Source: Salipiger mangrovisoli (GTDB lineage Bacteria > Pseudomonadota > Alphaproteobacteria > Rhodobacterales > Rhodobacteraceae). Taken from it: a DNA stretch of 64,000 bases. How positions within the stretch are numbered: the first letter of the stretch is position 1; each line of letters opens with the position of its first letter. The notes under the pieces were generated by a model, which worked only from the letters and a program-made list of their open reading frames with translations, searched no databases and had not been told where the DNA came from. This document shows positions 35,392 to 44,943 of this stretch, in pieces. The position numbers and the translations under genes were made by a program. Where the stretch lies: NCBI RefSeq assembly GCF_015223355.1, contig NZ_JADFFK010000012.1, forward strand, positions 124,001-188,000, in the 5' to 3' direction.

Positions 35392-35895
35392 TCAGTACCC
35401 GCGGCCCTTCGCCAGTTCAGTCATTTGATAGAGGGTGAACACGGCGCTGAGCGCGCCGCAGATCGCCATGGGCACCGCGCGCATTCCCTCGGAGATGCCC
35501 AGCATCGGCACCGTGCGCGCCCAGGTGTTCCCGGCCAGGATGAACCCCTGCCAGCCGAGGCAGAGCGCGAAGACCAGCACGCCGACCAGCGCCAGCCACT
35601 TCAGCGCCAGGGCGATGGGGCCGGGGAAGGCATCGCGCAGGAAGTCCACCGACAGGTGCGTGCGGCTCCAGACGCCCGCGGCCGCGCCGAGGAAGGTGAT
35701 CCAGACGACGAGCAGCAGCGCCAGCTGTTCGACCCAGGTCGGGGTGTCATTGAGGATGTATCGTCCCCAGACCAGCCACCCGAAGATGCCGATCAGGACG
35801 ACGAGGCCGGTTCCGGCCACCGTCACGCAGATCCGCGACAGCAGATCGAGCAGGCGATAGACGGCCCCTGCCCCGGCCCCGTGGCTCTGTGCCAT
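35392..35895 (-). CDS. TRAP transporter small permease (DctQ family)
   Basis: A 167-residue protein with four membrane segments; NDTPTWVEQLALLLVVWITF and the following RTHLSVDFL are typical of DctQ. I start at ATG 35895, preceded by GGGAGA; an in-frame extension to 35937 has no such signal. It lies between the binding protein and the large permease. Confidence 0.92.
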   Translation of the reverse strand: MAQSHGAGAGAVYRLLDLLSRICVTVAGTGLVVLIGIFGWLVWGRYILNDTPTWVEQLALLLVVWITFLGAAAGVWSRTHLSVDFLRDAFPGPIALALKWLALVGVLVFALCLGWQGFILAGNTWARTVPMLGISEGMRAVPMAICGALSAVFTLYQMTELAKGRGY

Positions 35896-35957
35896 GATGT
35901 CTCCCGGAAGAGGCGTGTCCCCTTCGGGACACGCCATGCCCTGATCGTTGTCTCAGT

Positions 35958-36950
35958 TCACTCGATGGCCTGGATGTCGCGGATCAGGCTTTCGAGGTCC
36001 GGGTTGGACTCGATGAACTTGGCATAGACCGGCTCCATCGCAGACTGGAACGCCGCCGGGTCAGAGACCTCGTTCACCGCCACGCCGCTGTCGATCACCT
36101 TCTGCTTCGAGACCTCCTCTCGCGCGGCCCAGAGTTCGCGCTGCTTCTCGGCGGCCGAGATCGCCGCGGCGGTGACGGTGGCCTTGTCCTCGTCCGAGAC
36201 CTTGTCCCAGACCTTGGTCGAGACGCAGATGCACTCGGGAATGATCAGGTGGTTGGTGATCGAATAGTACTTGGCCACCTCGAAGTGGTTCGAGCTCTCG
36301 AAAGAGGGATAGTTGTTCTCGGCCCCGTCGATCACCCCGGTCTTCAGCGACTGGTAGACCTCGCCATAGGCCATAGGCGTGGCGTTGCCGCCAAGCTGGT
36401 CGACCATCTGCACGTAGAGGTCGTTGTTCATCACGCGGAACTTCATGCCATCCATGTCGGCCGGCGTCTCGATGGCGTGCTTGGTGTTGTAGAAGGAGCG
36501 CGAGCCGCTATCCATCCATGACAGGGCGACAAGCCCCTCTTCCGACAGCGCATCCGAGAAACGCTGGCCGATCTCGCCATCCATCGCCTTGTGCATGTGA
36601 TCGACGTCACGGAAGATGAAAGGCAGCGACAGCACATTGGTCGCCGGGACGATCTCGCCCATCGGGCCCATGTTGAAGTTCCCCACCGCGATGGCACCGG
36701 CGCGGACCTGCTCGATCGCATCGGGCTGCGCACCCAGCACGCCATTGGCATAGACCGTCGGCTCGATGCGGCCCTCGGTCTTCTCGGTCACCTCGTCGGC
36801 GAACTGCTGCATCGCGACGACGTTCGGGTAATCCTCGGGGTGAATGGCCCAGGCGCGCCAGGTTTCAGCCTGGGCCGCCCCTGCCAGCATGCCGCAGAGC
36901 GCGGTTGCCGCAACCAATGCCGTTTTTGCCTTGGTGAAGTACATCATCAT
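35958..36950 (-). CDS. TRAP transporter uronate-binding protein (DctP family)
   Basis: A 330-residue periplasmic protein; signal peptide 1-28 ends AGAAQAE. Signature features include the central GMKFRVMNNDLYVQM, whose Arg anchors the ligand carboxylate, and YGEVYQSLKTGVIDGAENNY, standard for DctP. First gene of the TRAP-udh-kdgD-gci-gli-SGNH operon. GGAGGAG lies upstream of three consecutive ATGs. A candidate GntR operator is located 45-60 bases upstream. Confidence 0.94.
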   Translation of the reverse strand: MMMYFTKAKTALVAATALCGMLAGAAQAETWRAWAIHPEDYPNVVAMQQFADEVTEKTEGRIEPTVYANGVLGAQPDAIEQVRAGAIAVGNFNMGPMGEIVPATNVLSLPFIFRDVDHMHKAMDGEIGQRFSDALSEEGLVALSWMDSGSRSFYNTKHAIETPADMDGMKFRVMNNDLYVQMVDQLGGNATPMAYGEVYQSLKTGVIDGAENNYPSFESSNHFEVAKYYSITNHLIIPECICVSTKVWDKVSDEDKATVTAAAISAAEKQRELWAAREEVSKQKVIDSGVAVNEVSDPAAFQSAMEPVYAKFIESNPDLESLIRDIQAIE

Positions 36951-36994
36951 CTCCTCCCTGTAGATGTGTATGACGTTACGCGGCAGTTATGGAT

Positions 36995-37011
36995 GACTTG
37001 TATGATAACTG
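36995..37011 (-). promoter_or_regulatory. Candidate GntR operator, TRAP/galacturonate operon
   Basis: On the minus strand the site reads CAGTTATCATACAAGTC; its 12-base core GTTATCATACAA is identical to the palindrome between kduI and gntR. It sits in the A+T-rich promoter area of the operon starting at 36950 and about 210 bases from the divergent efflux gene. Confidence 0.6.
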
Positions 37012-37221
37012 TCAATGTTTTCGTATTACAAGAGCACGCGACCAGCCGCGACCCGTTCCCGTATGCCCCTGGAGGCGTATCCCGGAGTGGTATGACGATT
37101 TTTCAACCATGAATTTCTACACATGCGCGGAAGCTCGCGCTCGAAGTGCAGTCGTTGTCGATATTTCATTCATATCGTGTAAACTCAGGCGCATAGATCC
37201 GTCCTTGGAAGGACCATTGAT

Positions 37222-38373
37222 ATGTTGATTAGACTTATTGCGTCGTTTTCGGCTGTATCTCTGTGCGCGTTTATCCTTGCCTCCGTCACATTCACCCCGG
37301 CCCATGCCCAGGATGCTGCCGAGACCGCGGGCCCGACGGTTCTGGTGCAGACCGTGGCAACCCAGAGCATCCGGCCTTCCTTCACCCACCCGGCCCGCAT
37401 CGAGGCGCTGAACACCGCGTCGATCCGGCCTCCCATCCAGGCGCAGATCACCGCGCTGCACATCACCGCCGGTGCCTACGTCGAGAAAGGTGATCTGCTG
37501 GTGGAGATGGACGAGACTGACTTCCGCATCGCCCTCGCCCAGGCTCATGCGGCGCTGAAGCAGGCCGAGGCCTCCGCCATCAAGGCCGACCTCGACCTCG
37601 ACCGGGCAACCCAGCTGTCTCGCAGCAACACCGTCTCGCAGCGAGAGGTGGAATACGCCCAGGCCCAGGCCGACGTGGCGCAGGCGCAGGTCGACGTGGC
37701 CAGCGCGCAGATCGCGCAGGCAGAGGAGAACCTTGCCGATACAAAGGTCTACGCCCCGTTCAGCGGCCGCATTTCGGCCCCGCAATTCGCGGTCGGTGAC
37801 CTCTTCGCGCCCGGCGATCCGACGCAGCCCGGCTTCATAGCGACGCTGGTCTCGCTCGATCCGATCTACGCGGTCGGACTGGTCGACCAGTCCAATTACT
37901 TCGGCTTCCTCGCAAAGCGGCTCGAACTGGAAGAGGCCGGCGGATCTATCCCCCCGCTCGAGCTCGAAGCGATCCTGCCCGGTGGGCAGGTCTACCCCGA
38001 GAAGGGCACCTTCGAGAACTGGGACAACACCGGCGCCGCCAGCACCGGGACCATCGCCGCCCGCGTCCTTTTTCCCAATCCCGACGGGGTCCTCCTTCCG
38101 GGGCAGAACGTGACCATCCGCGGCCAGGTGCTTGAACCGATTCAGGCGCCTCTCATCCCGCAACGGGCGGTGAGCCTCGACCAGCAGGGCCATTTCGTCT
38201 GGGTGGTCGGCGCGGACAACACCGTCGAGCGCCGCAATATCACCGTCGGCGTCCGCAGCGGTGCGAACTGGACCATTACCGAAGGTCTCGCCGACGGCGA
38301 ACAGGTGGTCGTCGAGGGGCTGCAGAGCATGCGCCCCGGCATCACCGTCACGCCGAAACCCTACGACAGCTGA
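37222..38373 (+). CDS. RND efflux periplasmic adaptor
   Basis: A 383-residue membrane-fusion protein with signal peptide 1-33 (ending TPAHAQ). Lipoyl-like half-motifs flank an alpha-hairpin of about residues 95-170 (AQAHAALKQAEASAIKADLD), followed by VYAPFSGRIS and the beta-barrel region. It links the inner-membrane pump to an outer-membrane channel. It is not a lipoprotein, since no lipobox is seen. Coupled with the pump gene, 21 bases apart; no regulator or outer-membrane factor is adjacent. Confidence 0.92.
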   Translation: MLIRLIASFSAVSLCAFILASVTFTPAHAQDAAETAGPTVLVQTVATQSIRPSFTHPARIEALNTASIRPPIQAQITALHITAGAYVEKGDLLVEMDETDFRIALAQAHAALKQAEASAIKADLDLDRATQLSRSNTVSQREVEYAQAQADVAQAQVDVASAQIAQAEENLADTKVYAPFSGRISAPQFAVGDLFAPGDPTQPGFIATLVSLDPIYAVGLVDQSNYFGFLAKRLELEEAGGSIPPLELEAILPGGQVYPEKGTFENWDNTGAASTGTIAARVLFPNPDGVLLPGQNVTIRGQVLEPIQAPLIPQRAVSLDQQGHFVWVVGADNTVERRNITVGVRSGANWTITEGLADGEQVVVEGLQSMRPGITVTPKPYDS

Positions 38374-38394
38374 GCCCCGGCAGCGGAGAATTTC

Positions 38395-41300
38395 ATGGGA
38401 CCTTTATTTTTCATCCGGCGGCCCAAGTTCGCCTTCGTCATTTCCATGCTCATCACGCTGTTCGGCCTTCTGACGCTGACCGTGATGCCCATCGACCAGT
38501 ATCCCGACATCACTTCGCCCAAGGTCGTTGTGCGCGCCAACTATCCCGGCGCCGACGCCCAGACCCTGCTGCAGGCCGTCGCCGCCCCCATCGAGGACGA
38601 GGTGAACGGCGCCGAGGGCATGGCCTACATGGAATCCAAGGCCGCCTCGGACGGCAGCTACACGCTGACCGTGACCTTCGAGACCGGCGTCGATGCCGAT
38701 CTGGCGCAGGTCGACGTGCAGAACCGCGTGGCGCTGGCCGAGCCCTCGCTGCCCGCCGAGGTGCGCCAGCGCGGCATCCGGGTGCGCAAGCGCAACCCCG
38801 ACATCCTGATGGTGGTCGACATCATCTCGCCCGACGGGCGCTTCGACGGGCTCTTCCTGTCGAACTACGCCTCGATCAACGTCGAGGGCGAGCTGGCCCG
38901 CATCGCCGGTGTCGGTGCCGCCGAGAACATCGGCGCGCTGGACTACGGCATGCGCGCCTGGCTCGACCCGGTGAAGATGGCCAACCACAACCTCACGGTG
39001 AACGACATCGTGCTGGCGGTGAAGGAGCAGAACGTGCAGGCCGCCGTGGGCTCGCTCGGGGCCGCTCCGGCGGCCGAGGACACGCAGTTCCAATACGTGC
39101 TGACCACCAAGGGCCGGCTCGAGTCCGAGGAGGAATTCGGCGACATCATCCTGTCGGCCAATGACGCGGGCTCGGTGGTGCGGCTGCGCGACGTAGCGCG
39201 GATCGAGCTCGGGGCCTTTGCCTACAAGGGCTACGGCGAGTTCAACAACAAGCCCGGCGTGCTGCTGGCGGTCTACAAGCTGAGCGAGGCGAACTCGCTC
39301 GACGTGGCCGAGGCGGTGCGCGAGAAGATGGAGGAGTTGAAGCAGTACTTCCCCGAGGGGGTCGATTACGTCATCGGCCATGACACCACGCTGTTCATCG
39401 AGGCGTCGCTTGAAGAGACGGTGATCACCATGATCTTCACCATCCTTCTGGTGGTGGCGGTGACCTACATCTTCCTCGGCTCGATCCGCGCGACGCTCAT
39501 TCCGACCATCGCCGTGCCGGTGTCGATCATCGGCACATTGGCGGTGCTCTACGCCTTCGGCATGACGATCAACACCGTCACGCTCTTCGCCCTGATCCTT
39601 GCCATCGCGCTGGTGGTGGATGACGCGATCATCGTGGTCGAGAACGTCGAGCGCATCCTGCACGAGAACCCCGAGATCAGCTCGGTCGAGGCGACGAAAC
39701 GCGCCATGGCAGAGGTGACGGGGCCGATCGTCGCGACCTCGCTGGTGCTGGCGGCGGTCTTCGGGCCGACGCTGCTTCTGCCCGGCATCACCGGGCGCAT
39801 GTTCAGCCAGTTCGGCGCGACGCTCACCGTCTCGGTGCTGATCTCGATGGTCAACGCGCTGACGCTGAGCCCGGCGCTGGCCTCGGTGCTGATGAAGCCG
39901 GGGATGCACCCGAACTTCGTCATCCGGGGCTTCAACAAGGGCTTCGACTGGGTGACGCGGGTCTACGCGGGGATCGTCGATTTCCTCGCCAAGAACGCGC
40001 TCATCGCCATCGCCATCGTCGCGGCGCTGTTCTTTGCCATGTACACGCTCTTCACCACCACGCCGACCAGCTTCATCCCGACCGAGGACAAGGGCTTCTT
40101 CATGGTCGACGTGCAGCTGCCCTCGGGCGCTTCGCTGAACCGGACCGAGGTGATCATGGACCGGCTCACCGATGCGCTCGGCGAGGATGAGGCGGTCGAG
40201 AACGTGCTCTCGGTGAACGGCTATTCGATCCTCAACTCGGCGCTGCAGTCCAACGCCGGGATGATCATCGTCAAGCTCAAGGAATGGAAGGAGCGCACGA
40301 CTCTCGAAAGCAGCCAGGCCTTCCTGCAGCAGAAGTTCAGCAAGATGTTCGCCGACATGCCCGAGGCCAAGACGATCATCTTCGGTGCGCCCGCCCTGCC
40401 GGGCATTGGCGCGGTCGAGGGGCTCTCGTTCGTGCTCGAGGACACGCAGGGGCGCGGACCGGAGGAGATGACCGCCGCGCTTCAGGGCTTCCTCGGCGCG
40501 GCCAATGGCGCCGACGAGATCGCGCTGGCCTATTCCACCTTCAAGGCCGATGCACCGCAGCTCTTCCTCGACATCGACCGGGTGCGCGCCAAGACGCTGG
40601 GGGTGCAGATCTCGGACATCTTCCTGACCCTGCAGGCCCAGCTCGGCGCGCTCTACATCAACGACTTCAACGTCTTCGGCCAGTCCTACAAGGTGATGGT
40701 GCAGGCCGACGCGCAGTTCCGCCAGAACGAGCGCGCCTTCGACACGCTCTACGTGCGCAACCGCGAGGGCGGCATGGTGCCGCTCTCGACCGTGGTCACC
40801 CCGGTGCCCACCACCGGGCCGGACGTGCTCTACCGCTACAACACCTACAACTCGGCCACGGTCACCGGCATTCCCAACTCCGCTGGTGGCTTCAGCACGG
40901 GCAACGCGATGGACAGTTTCGAGCAGACCGCCGGGACCGCCCTGCCCGAGGGCTTCCGCTACGAATGGACCGGCTCGTCGCGCGAGGAGCGCGCCTCGGG
41001 CAATGCGGTGCCGATCGCGCTGGGGCTGAGCCTCGTCTTCACCTTCCTCTTCCTCGCGGCGCTCTACGAGAGCTTCCTGACGCCGGTGGCGGTGCTGCTG
41101 ACGGTGCCCTTCGCGGTGCTGGGGGCGCTGGTCTCGCTGAGGATCGCCGGGGAACCGCTCAGTCTCTACGGGCAGATCGGCCTCTTGATGCTGATCGCGC
41201 TGGCGGCGAAGACGGCAATCCTGATCGTCGAATTCGGCAAGCAGCAGCGCGAGGCGGCGGAGCTCGACCTGCACGAGGCGGCGATGCAATCGGCGAAGCT

Positions 41301-41529
41301 GCGCTTCCGGCCGGTGATGATGACGGTGCTGGCCTTCGCGGTCGGGGTCTACCCGCTGGTCATCGCCTCGGGCGCGGGCTCGGCGAGCCGGGTGTCACTG
41401 GGCCTGGCGGTCTTCGGCGGCGCCATCGCCTCGGCGGTACTGGGGGCGATCTTCGGGCCGGTGTTCTTCAAGATCATCCAAGGGCTGCGCGAGAAGATCC
41501 ACCGGGGCCGCACGCCGCCGGTGGTCTGA
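38395..41529 (+). CDS. RND multidrug efflux permease (HAE1 family)
   Basis: A 1044-residue inner-membrane pump with twelve membrane segments and two large periplasmic loops. The proton-relay aspartates are in LVVDDAIIVVENVER (about 403-417), and the matching Lys in LIALAAKTAILIVEFGK (about 932-948). The segment is usually AAKNAI, so Thr replaces Asn. The start MGPLFFIRRPKFAFVISMLI is typical. Cargo unknown. Followed by a strong hairpin. Confidence 0.95.
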   Translation: MGPLFFIRRPKFAFVISMLITLFGLLTLTVMPIDQYPDITSPKVVVRANYPGADAQTLLQAVAAPIEDEVNGAEGMAYMESKAASDGSYTLTVTFETGVDADLAQVDVQNRVALAEPSLPAEVRQRGIRVRKRNPDILMVVDIISPDGRFDGLFLSNYASINVEGELARIAGVGAAENIGALDYGMRAWLDPVKMANHNLTVNDIVLAVKEQNVQAAVGSLGAAPAAEDTQFQYVLTTKGRLESEEEFGDIILSANDAGSVVRLRDVARIELGAFAYKGYGEFNNKPGVLLAVYKLSEANSLDVAEAVREKMEELKQYFPEGVDYVIGHDTTLFIEASLEETVITMIFTILLVVAVTYIFLGSIRATLIPTIAVPVSIIGTLAVLYAFGMTINTVTLFALILAIALVVDDAIIVVENVERILHENPEISSVEATKRAMAEVTGPIVATSLVLAAVFGPTLLLPGITGRMFSQFGATLTVSVLISMVNALTLSPALASVLMKPGMHPNFVIRGFNKGFDWVTRVYAGIVDFLAKNALIAIAIVAALFFAMYTLFTTTPTSFIPTEDKGFFMVDVQLPSGASLNRTEVIMDRLTDALGEDEAVENVLSVNGYSILNSALQSNAGMIIVKLKEWKERTTLESSQAFLQQKFSKMFADMPEAKTIIFGAPALPGIGAVEGLSFVLEDTQGRGPEEMTAALQGFLGAANGADEIALAYSTFKADAPQLFLDIDRVRAKTLGVQISDIFLTLQAQLGALYINDFNVFGQSYKVMVQADAQFRQNERAFDTLYVRNREGGMVPLSTVVTPVPTTGPDVLYRYNTYNSATVTGIPNSAGGFSTGNAMDSFEQTAGTALPEGFRYEWTGSSREERASGNAVPIALGLSLVFTFLFLAALYESFLTPVAVLLTVPFAVLGALVSLRIAGEPLSLYGQIGLLMLIALAAKTAILIVEFGKQQREAAELDLHEAAMQSAKLRFRPVMMTVLAFAVGVYPLVIASGAGSASRVSLGLAVFGGAIASAVLGAIFGPVFFKIIQGLREKIHRGRTPPVV

Positions 41530-41549
41530 GGCGCAGCGTTGAAATGGAG

Positions 41550-41580
41550 AAGGCCCGGGCACAGCGCCCGGGCCTTCCTT
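41550..41580. terminator. Hairpin terminator after the RND operon
   Basis: AAGGCCCGGGC (41550-41560) and GCCCGGGCCTT (41566-41576) form a perfect 11-bp stem with a 5-base loop, followed by CCTTATTC. It lies between the convergent RND and arsJ genes and can serve both. Confidence 0.85.
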
Positions 41581-41640
41581 ATTCAAGCGACGATGAGCGG
41601 CCAGCCCCGACCGGACAGGGCAAAGCCGCCGGTCGCGCGC

Positions 41641-42918
41641 CTAGACCGCCACCTCTTGCGCCTCGGCACTCAGCTTGCCCGAGGTCAGCGCCGCCAGCGC
41701 CACCATGACCGCCGCCGTACCCAGCACCAGCGGCAGGCCGCCCAGCTGGTAGGTCAGCCCCGACAGCAGCGTGCCGATCAGCCGCCCCGCCGCGTTCGCC
41801 ATGTAGTAGAAGCCCACGTCCATGGTCACCCGCTCGGATTTGGTGAAGGCGAGGATCAGGTAGGAATGCAGCGCGGAGTTCACCGCGAAGATCGCGCCGA
41901 AGACCAGCAGCCCGAGCACCAGCAGCCCGGTCAGCCACGCCTGCGGCCCTCCGGCAAGCAGCACCCCCACGCAGAGCGCCGCAGGCACAACGAAGAGCGC
42001 CGCGGCCCAGCCGCGGGCGGCATGGATAAGCTCGGCTTGCGGGCGGCTGCGCGCGCGCAGGATGCGCGGCGCCGCGGCCTGCACCGCGCCATATAGGATC
42101 ACCCAGACCGCCATGAACGTCCCGATCATGAAGAAGGCGGCGCGGTTGCCCGCCTCGGTCCCGTCGGACAGCACCGCGTAGAAATAGATCGGAATGCCCA
42201 CCACGAACCACACGTCGCGCGCGCCGAAGAGGAACACCCGCGCCGCCGACAGCCAGTTGACATTGGCCGACTTCGAGAAGACCTCGGAGAATTTCGCCCC
42301 CCTGCGGCCCTTCGGCAGCCCGCCCGGCATCAAGGTGGCCACCGCCATCAGGATCACCGCCAGCACCAGCGCCATGGCCAGCACCGCCCACTTGAAGCCG
42401 AGCGTCGCCAGCAGCGCCGCACCGAGCAGGAAGCCCAAGCCCTTCACCGCGTTCTTCGAGCCGGTGAGCACGGCGACCCAGCGGAAGAGCCCGCCGGCCT
42501 CGGAGGGCGCCAGCAGCTTGACCGCCGATTTCGAGGACATCTTGGCCAGGTCCTTGGCGACGCCCGAAGCGCCCTGCACGCACATCACAAAGGTCACCGA
42601 GGCGGCAATGCTCCATGCCGGATCAAGCTGCGTGAGCGCCAGCAGCGCCACCACCTGCAGCCCGAGCCCCGCGTAGAGCGTTGCGGTCAGTCCGAAGCGG
42701 GCCGCGATCCAGCCCGCCGAGAGGTTGGTCGCCATCCCGGCGATCTCGTAGAGCACGAAGAGATAGGCCAGCTGCACCGCCGAGAAGCCAAGACCGTGGA
42801 AATGCAGCAGCACCAGCATCCGAAGCGCACCGTCGGTGAGCATGAAGGCCCAGTAGGCGGCGGTGACGGCGATATAGGCCGAGAGCGCCTCGGGTCTCTC
42901 CCGCGCAGCTTGGCTCAC
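41641..42918 (-). CDS. Organoarsenical MFS exporter ArsJ
   Basis: A 425-residue inner-membrane protein of the major facilitator superfamily with about twelve segments. [19 protein letters not shown] and [14 protein letters not shown] are typical ArsJ motifs. ArsJ exports 1-arseno-3-phosphoglycerate made by the neighbouring GAPDH; the product hydrolyses outside, giving net arsenate efflux. Start is GTG 42918, which overlaps the GAPDH stop by four bases (GTGA). An upstream open frame to 43074 only shadows GAPDH. Confidence 0.93.
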   Translation of the reverse strand: MSQAARERPEALSAYIAVTAAYWAFMLTDGALRMLVLLHFHGLGFSAVQLAYLFVLYEIAGMATNLSAGWIAARFGLTATLYAGLGLQVVALLALTQLDPAWSIAASVTFVMCVQGASGVAKDLAKMSSKSAVKLLAPSEAGGLFRWVAVLTGSKNAVKGLGFLLGAALLATLGFKWAVLAMALVLAVILMAVATLMPGGLPKGRRGAKFSEVFSKSANVNWLSAARVFLFGARDVWFVVGIPIYFYAVLSDGTEAGNRAAFFMIGTFMAVWVILYGAVQAAAPRILRARSRPQAELIHAARGWAAALFVVPAALCVGVLLAGGPQAWLTGLLVLGLLVFGAIFAVNSALHSYLILAFTKSERVTMDVGFYYMANAAGRLIGTLLSGLTYQLGGLPLVLGTAAVMVALAALTSGKLSAEAQEVAV

Positions 42919-43913
42919 AGCCGCCCCCCGACCATCAGCGCCACGTCCACCAGCCGGTGTGCGTAACCCATCTCGTTGTCGTACCACGCGTAGACCTTCA
43001 GCTGGGTGCCATTGACCACCATCGTCGAAGGCGCGTCGATGATCGCGCTGCGGGAGTCGTTGGTGTAGTCGCAAGACACCAGCGGGCGTTCCTCGTACCC
43101 GAGGATGCCTTTCAGCGCGCCCTTTGACGCCGCCTCGAACAGCGCGTTGACCTCCTCGGCGCTGGTGGCGCGTTCGACCTCGAAGACGCAGTCCGTCAGC
43201 GAGGCGTTGAGCAGCGGCACCCGCACAGCGTGGCCGTTCAGACGCCCCTTCAGCTCGGGGTAGATGAGCGTGATCGCCGTGGCCGAACCGGTGGTGGTGG
43301 GGATCAGAGAGTTCAGCGCCGAGCGCGCCCGGCGCAGGTCCTTGGCGGGGCGATCGACGATGGTCTGCGTGTTGGTCACGTCGTGGATTGTCGTGATCGA
43401 TCCGTGCCTTATGCCGATGTTCTCATGGATCACCTTCACCACCGGGGCAAGGCAGTTGGTGGTGCAGGAGGCCGCCGTGACGATACCGTGCCGCGCCGGA
43501 TCATAGGTGCCGTCGTTGACGCCGAAGACAATGTTGGCGGTGGGTCCATCCTTGACCGGGGCCGAGACCACCACCTTCTTCACCCCCGCTGCGAAGTAGG
43601 GCGCGAGCGCCGCCTCGGACTTGAAGACGCCGGTGCAGTCGATCACCACGTCCACCCCCTCGAGCGGCAGCGCCGAAAGCTCGCGTGTGCCGATGAAGGG
43701 TAGCCGCCTGCCGTCCACGCTTACGCTCTGCGCATCATGCGAGAACTCCGCCTTCCAGCGCCCGTGCACCGTATCGAATTCCAGCAGATGCGCGTGCATC
43801 GCGGGATCACCCACGGCGTCGTTGATCCAGGCGATCTCTGCCCCTCTCTCCAGCAGCGGTTTCAGGGCGAGCTTTCCGATGCGGCCGAGGCCGTTCAGGG
43901 CATAGGTGGTCAT
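42915..43913 (-). CDS. ArsJ-associated glyceraldehyde-3-phosphate dehydrogenase
   Basis: A 332-residue [13 protein letters not shown] (7-14) begins the NAD domain, catalytic Cys150 sits in ASCTTNC and His177 in TTIHDVTN. In ars operons this enzyme uses arsenate in place of phosphate to make 1-arseno-3-phosphoglycerate for ArsJ. It overlaps arsR-arsC by four bases upstream and arsJ by four downstream, a tightly coupled three-gene unit; a housekeeping GAPDH would not be expected here. Confidence 0.94.
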   Translation of the reverse strand: MTTYALNGLGRIGKLALKPLLERGAEIAWINDAVGDPAMHAHLLEFDTVHGRWKAEFSHDAQSVSVDGRRLPFIGTRELSALPLEGVDVVIDCTGVFKSEAALAPYFAAGVKKVVVSAPVKDGPTANIVFGVNDGTYDPARHGIVTAASCTTNCLAPVVKVIHENIGIRHGSITTIHDVTNTQTIVDRPAKDLRRARSALNSLIPTTTGSATAITLIYPELKGRLNGHAVRVPLLNASLTDCVFEVERATSAEEVNALFEAASKGALKGILGYEERPLVSCDYTNDSRSAIIDAPSTMVVNGTQLKVYAWYDNEMGYAHRLVDVALMVGGRL

Positions 43914-44770
43914 GCGTGGTCTTCCAAAGTGGTCAGGGTCAGGGATGTGCGGCCGATCTCGTCGATGGCCGATTGCAGCGAGATGCGGTCGAGCGTGGCA
44001 ACGGGCAGCGCCGCAAAGGCTTCGATCCGGTGCTTGAGCGCGCCGTAGGACTGCTGAAAGGCCAGCATCTTCTCGGCCTCGCTGCCCGTGGCGCCCGCCG
44101 GGTCGGGCATACCCCAGTGACCGGAGATCGGCTGCCCCTCCCAGGCCGGACAGTCCTCGTTGGCGGCCTGGTCGCAGACGGTGAAGACGAAATCCAGCGC
44201 GGGCGCACCCTCGCCAGAGACCTCCGACATGGTTTTGGCCCGCAGCGGCGTCACGTCATGGCCCTTCTGGCGCAGCAGCGCGACGGCGATGGGGTTCAAT
44301 GCCGAGTTGGGGTTCGTTCCGGCCGAATAGGCATTGAACCGATCGCCAGCCATCTCGCGCAGCAGCGTCTCCGCAAAGATAGACCGGGCGGAATTGCCGG
44401 TGCAGACGAACAGCACGTTGAACTTGCGCCGAGACATCGGGGCGTTTCCCTGCTGGGCCAGGAACGGGCTCGGCGCACAGATCTCGGGGCGACCGCGACA
44501 GCAGTCGCGCAGCAGGTAGTCGAAGGTGTCCCGCACCTGCCCCATGTCGACGGCGTAGAGCAGCGAGGTGCCGGCCCGCTCCTGCGTCACCACCCCGGCG
44601 CGCATCAGCGCGGCGAGATAGGTCGAGAGTGTGCTGGCCTTCAGCGTCAGCACCTCGGCGATCTCGCCCGCCGGAAGGCGGTCGGGGTAACGGCGCATGA
44701 GCAGCCGGAAAATCGCCAGCCGCTGCGGGTGGCCGAGGGTCATGAGGCGGTCGGGAATCTCTTTTTCCAT
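43910..44770 (-). CDS. ArsR-ArsC fusion: arsenic repressor joined to arsenate reductase
   Basis: A 286-residue two-domain protein. Residues 1-105 form an ArsR winged helix ([40 protein letters not shown]); Cys90, Cys91 and Cys98 in [11 protein letters not shown] could bind As(III), as in the CC...C type of ArsR. Residues 116-286 form a low-molecular-weight phosphatase-type ArsC: P-loop CTGNSAR at Cys123-Arg129, further cysteines at 199 and 207, and HWGMPDPAG with the acid residue. The sensor is thus covalently tied to the enzyme producing its inducer. No Shine-Dalgarno is visible upstream of ATG 44770. Confidence 0.92.
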   Translation of the reverse strand: MEKEIPDRLMTLGHPQRLAIFRLLMRRYPDRLPAGEIAEVLTLKASTLSTYLAALMRAGVVTQERAGTSLLYAVDMGQVRDTFDYLLRDCCRGRPEICAPSPFLAQQGNAPMSRRKFNVLFVCTGNSARSIFAETLLREMAGDRFNAYSAGTNPNSALNPIAVALLRQKGHDVTPLRAKTMSEVSGEGAPALDFVFTVCDQAANEDCPAWEGQPISGHWGMPDPAGATGSEAEKMLAFQQSYGALKHRIEAFAALPVATLDRISLQSAIDEIGRTSLTLTTLEDHA

Positions 44771-44793
44771 ATTTCATGAATATACGAAATATG
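44768..44793. promoter_or_regulatory. ArsR operator overlapping the arsR-arsC start codon
   Basis: CATATTTC (44768-44775) and GAAATATG (44786-44793) are perfect inverted arms around a 10-base spacer; the left arm contains the ATG of arsR-arsC on the minus strand. A TATATT element inside the spacer could be a -10 box, which would place the transcript start at or next to the ATG (leaderless). Confidence 0.65.
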
Positions 44794-44890
44794 GACCGCC
44801 CGAAAAGTGAAGCTTTGATGACACCCCGATGCCCGTCCCCTCCTGACCCGCCTCACCGCGCCGTGATCCTCCGCCCTCTTGCGTATTTTT

Positions 44891-44917
44891 CGATATATCT
44901 TATCTTCCGATATATCT
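44891..44917 (+). promoter_or_regulatory. Duplicated CGATATATCT operator before padR
   Basis: CGATATATCT occurs at 44891-44900 and again at 44908-44917, 17 bases apart. Each copy contains the 8-bp palindrome GATATATC. Two copies about 1.6 helical turns apart in the padR leader suggest autoregulation by the PadR dimer. The gene starts at 44944. Confidence 0.6.
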
Positions 44918-44943
44918 GAAATCGCCCCTCGGAGGCCAGACGG

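Noticed and set aside
38404-41289. A 961-codon open frame on the strand opposite the RND pump
   Set aside because: It mirrors the pump gene codon by codon, is rich in His/Arg/Gln/Asp as expected for an antisense shadow of GC-rich coding DNA, and has no domain or ribosome binding site.
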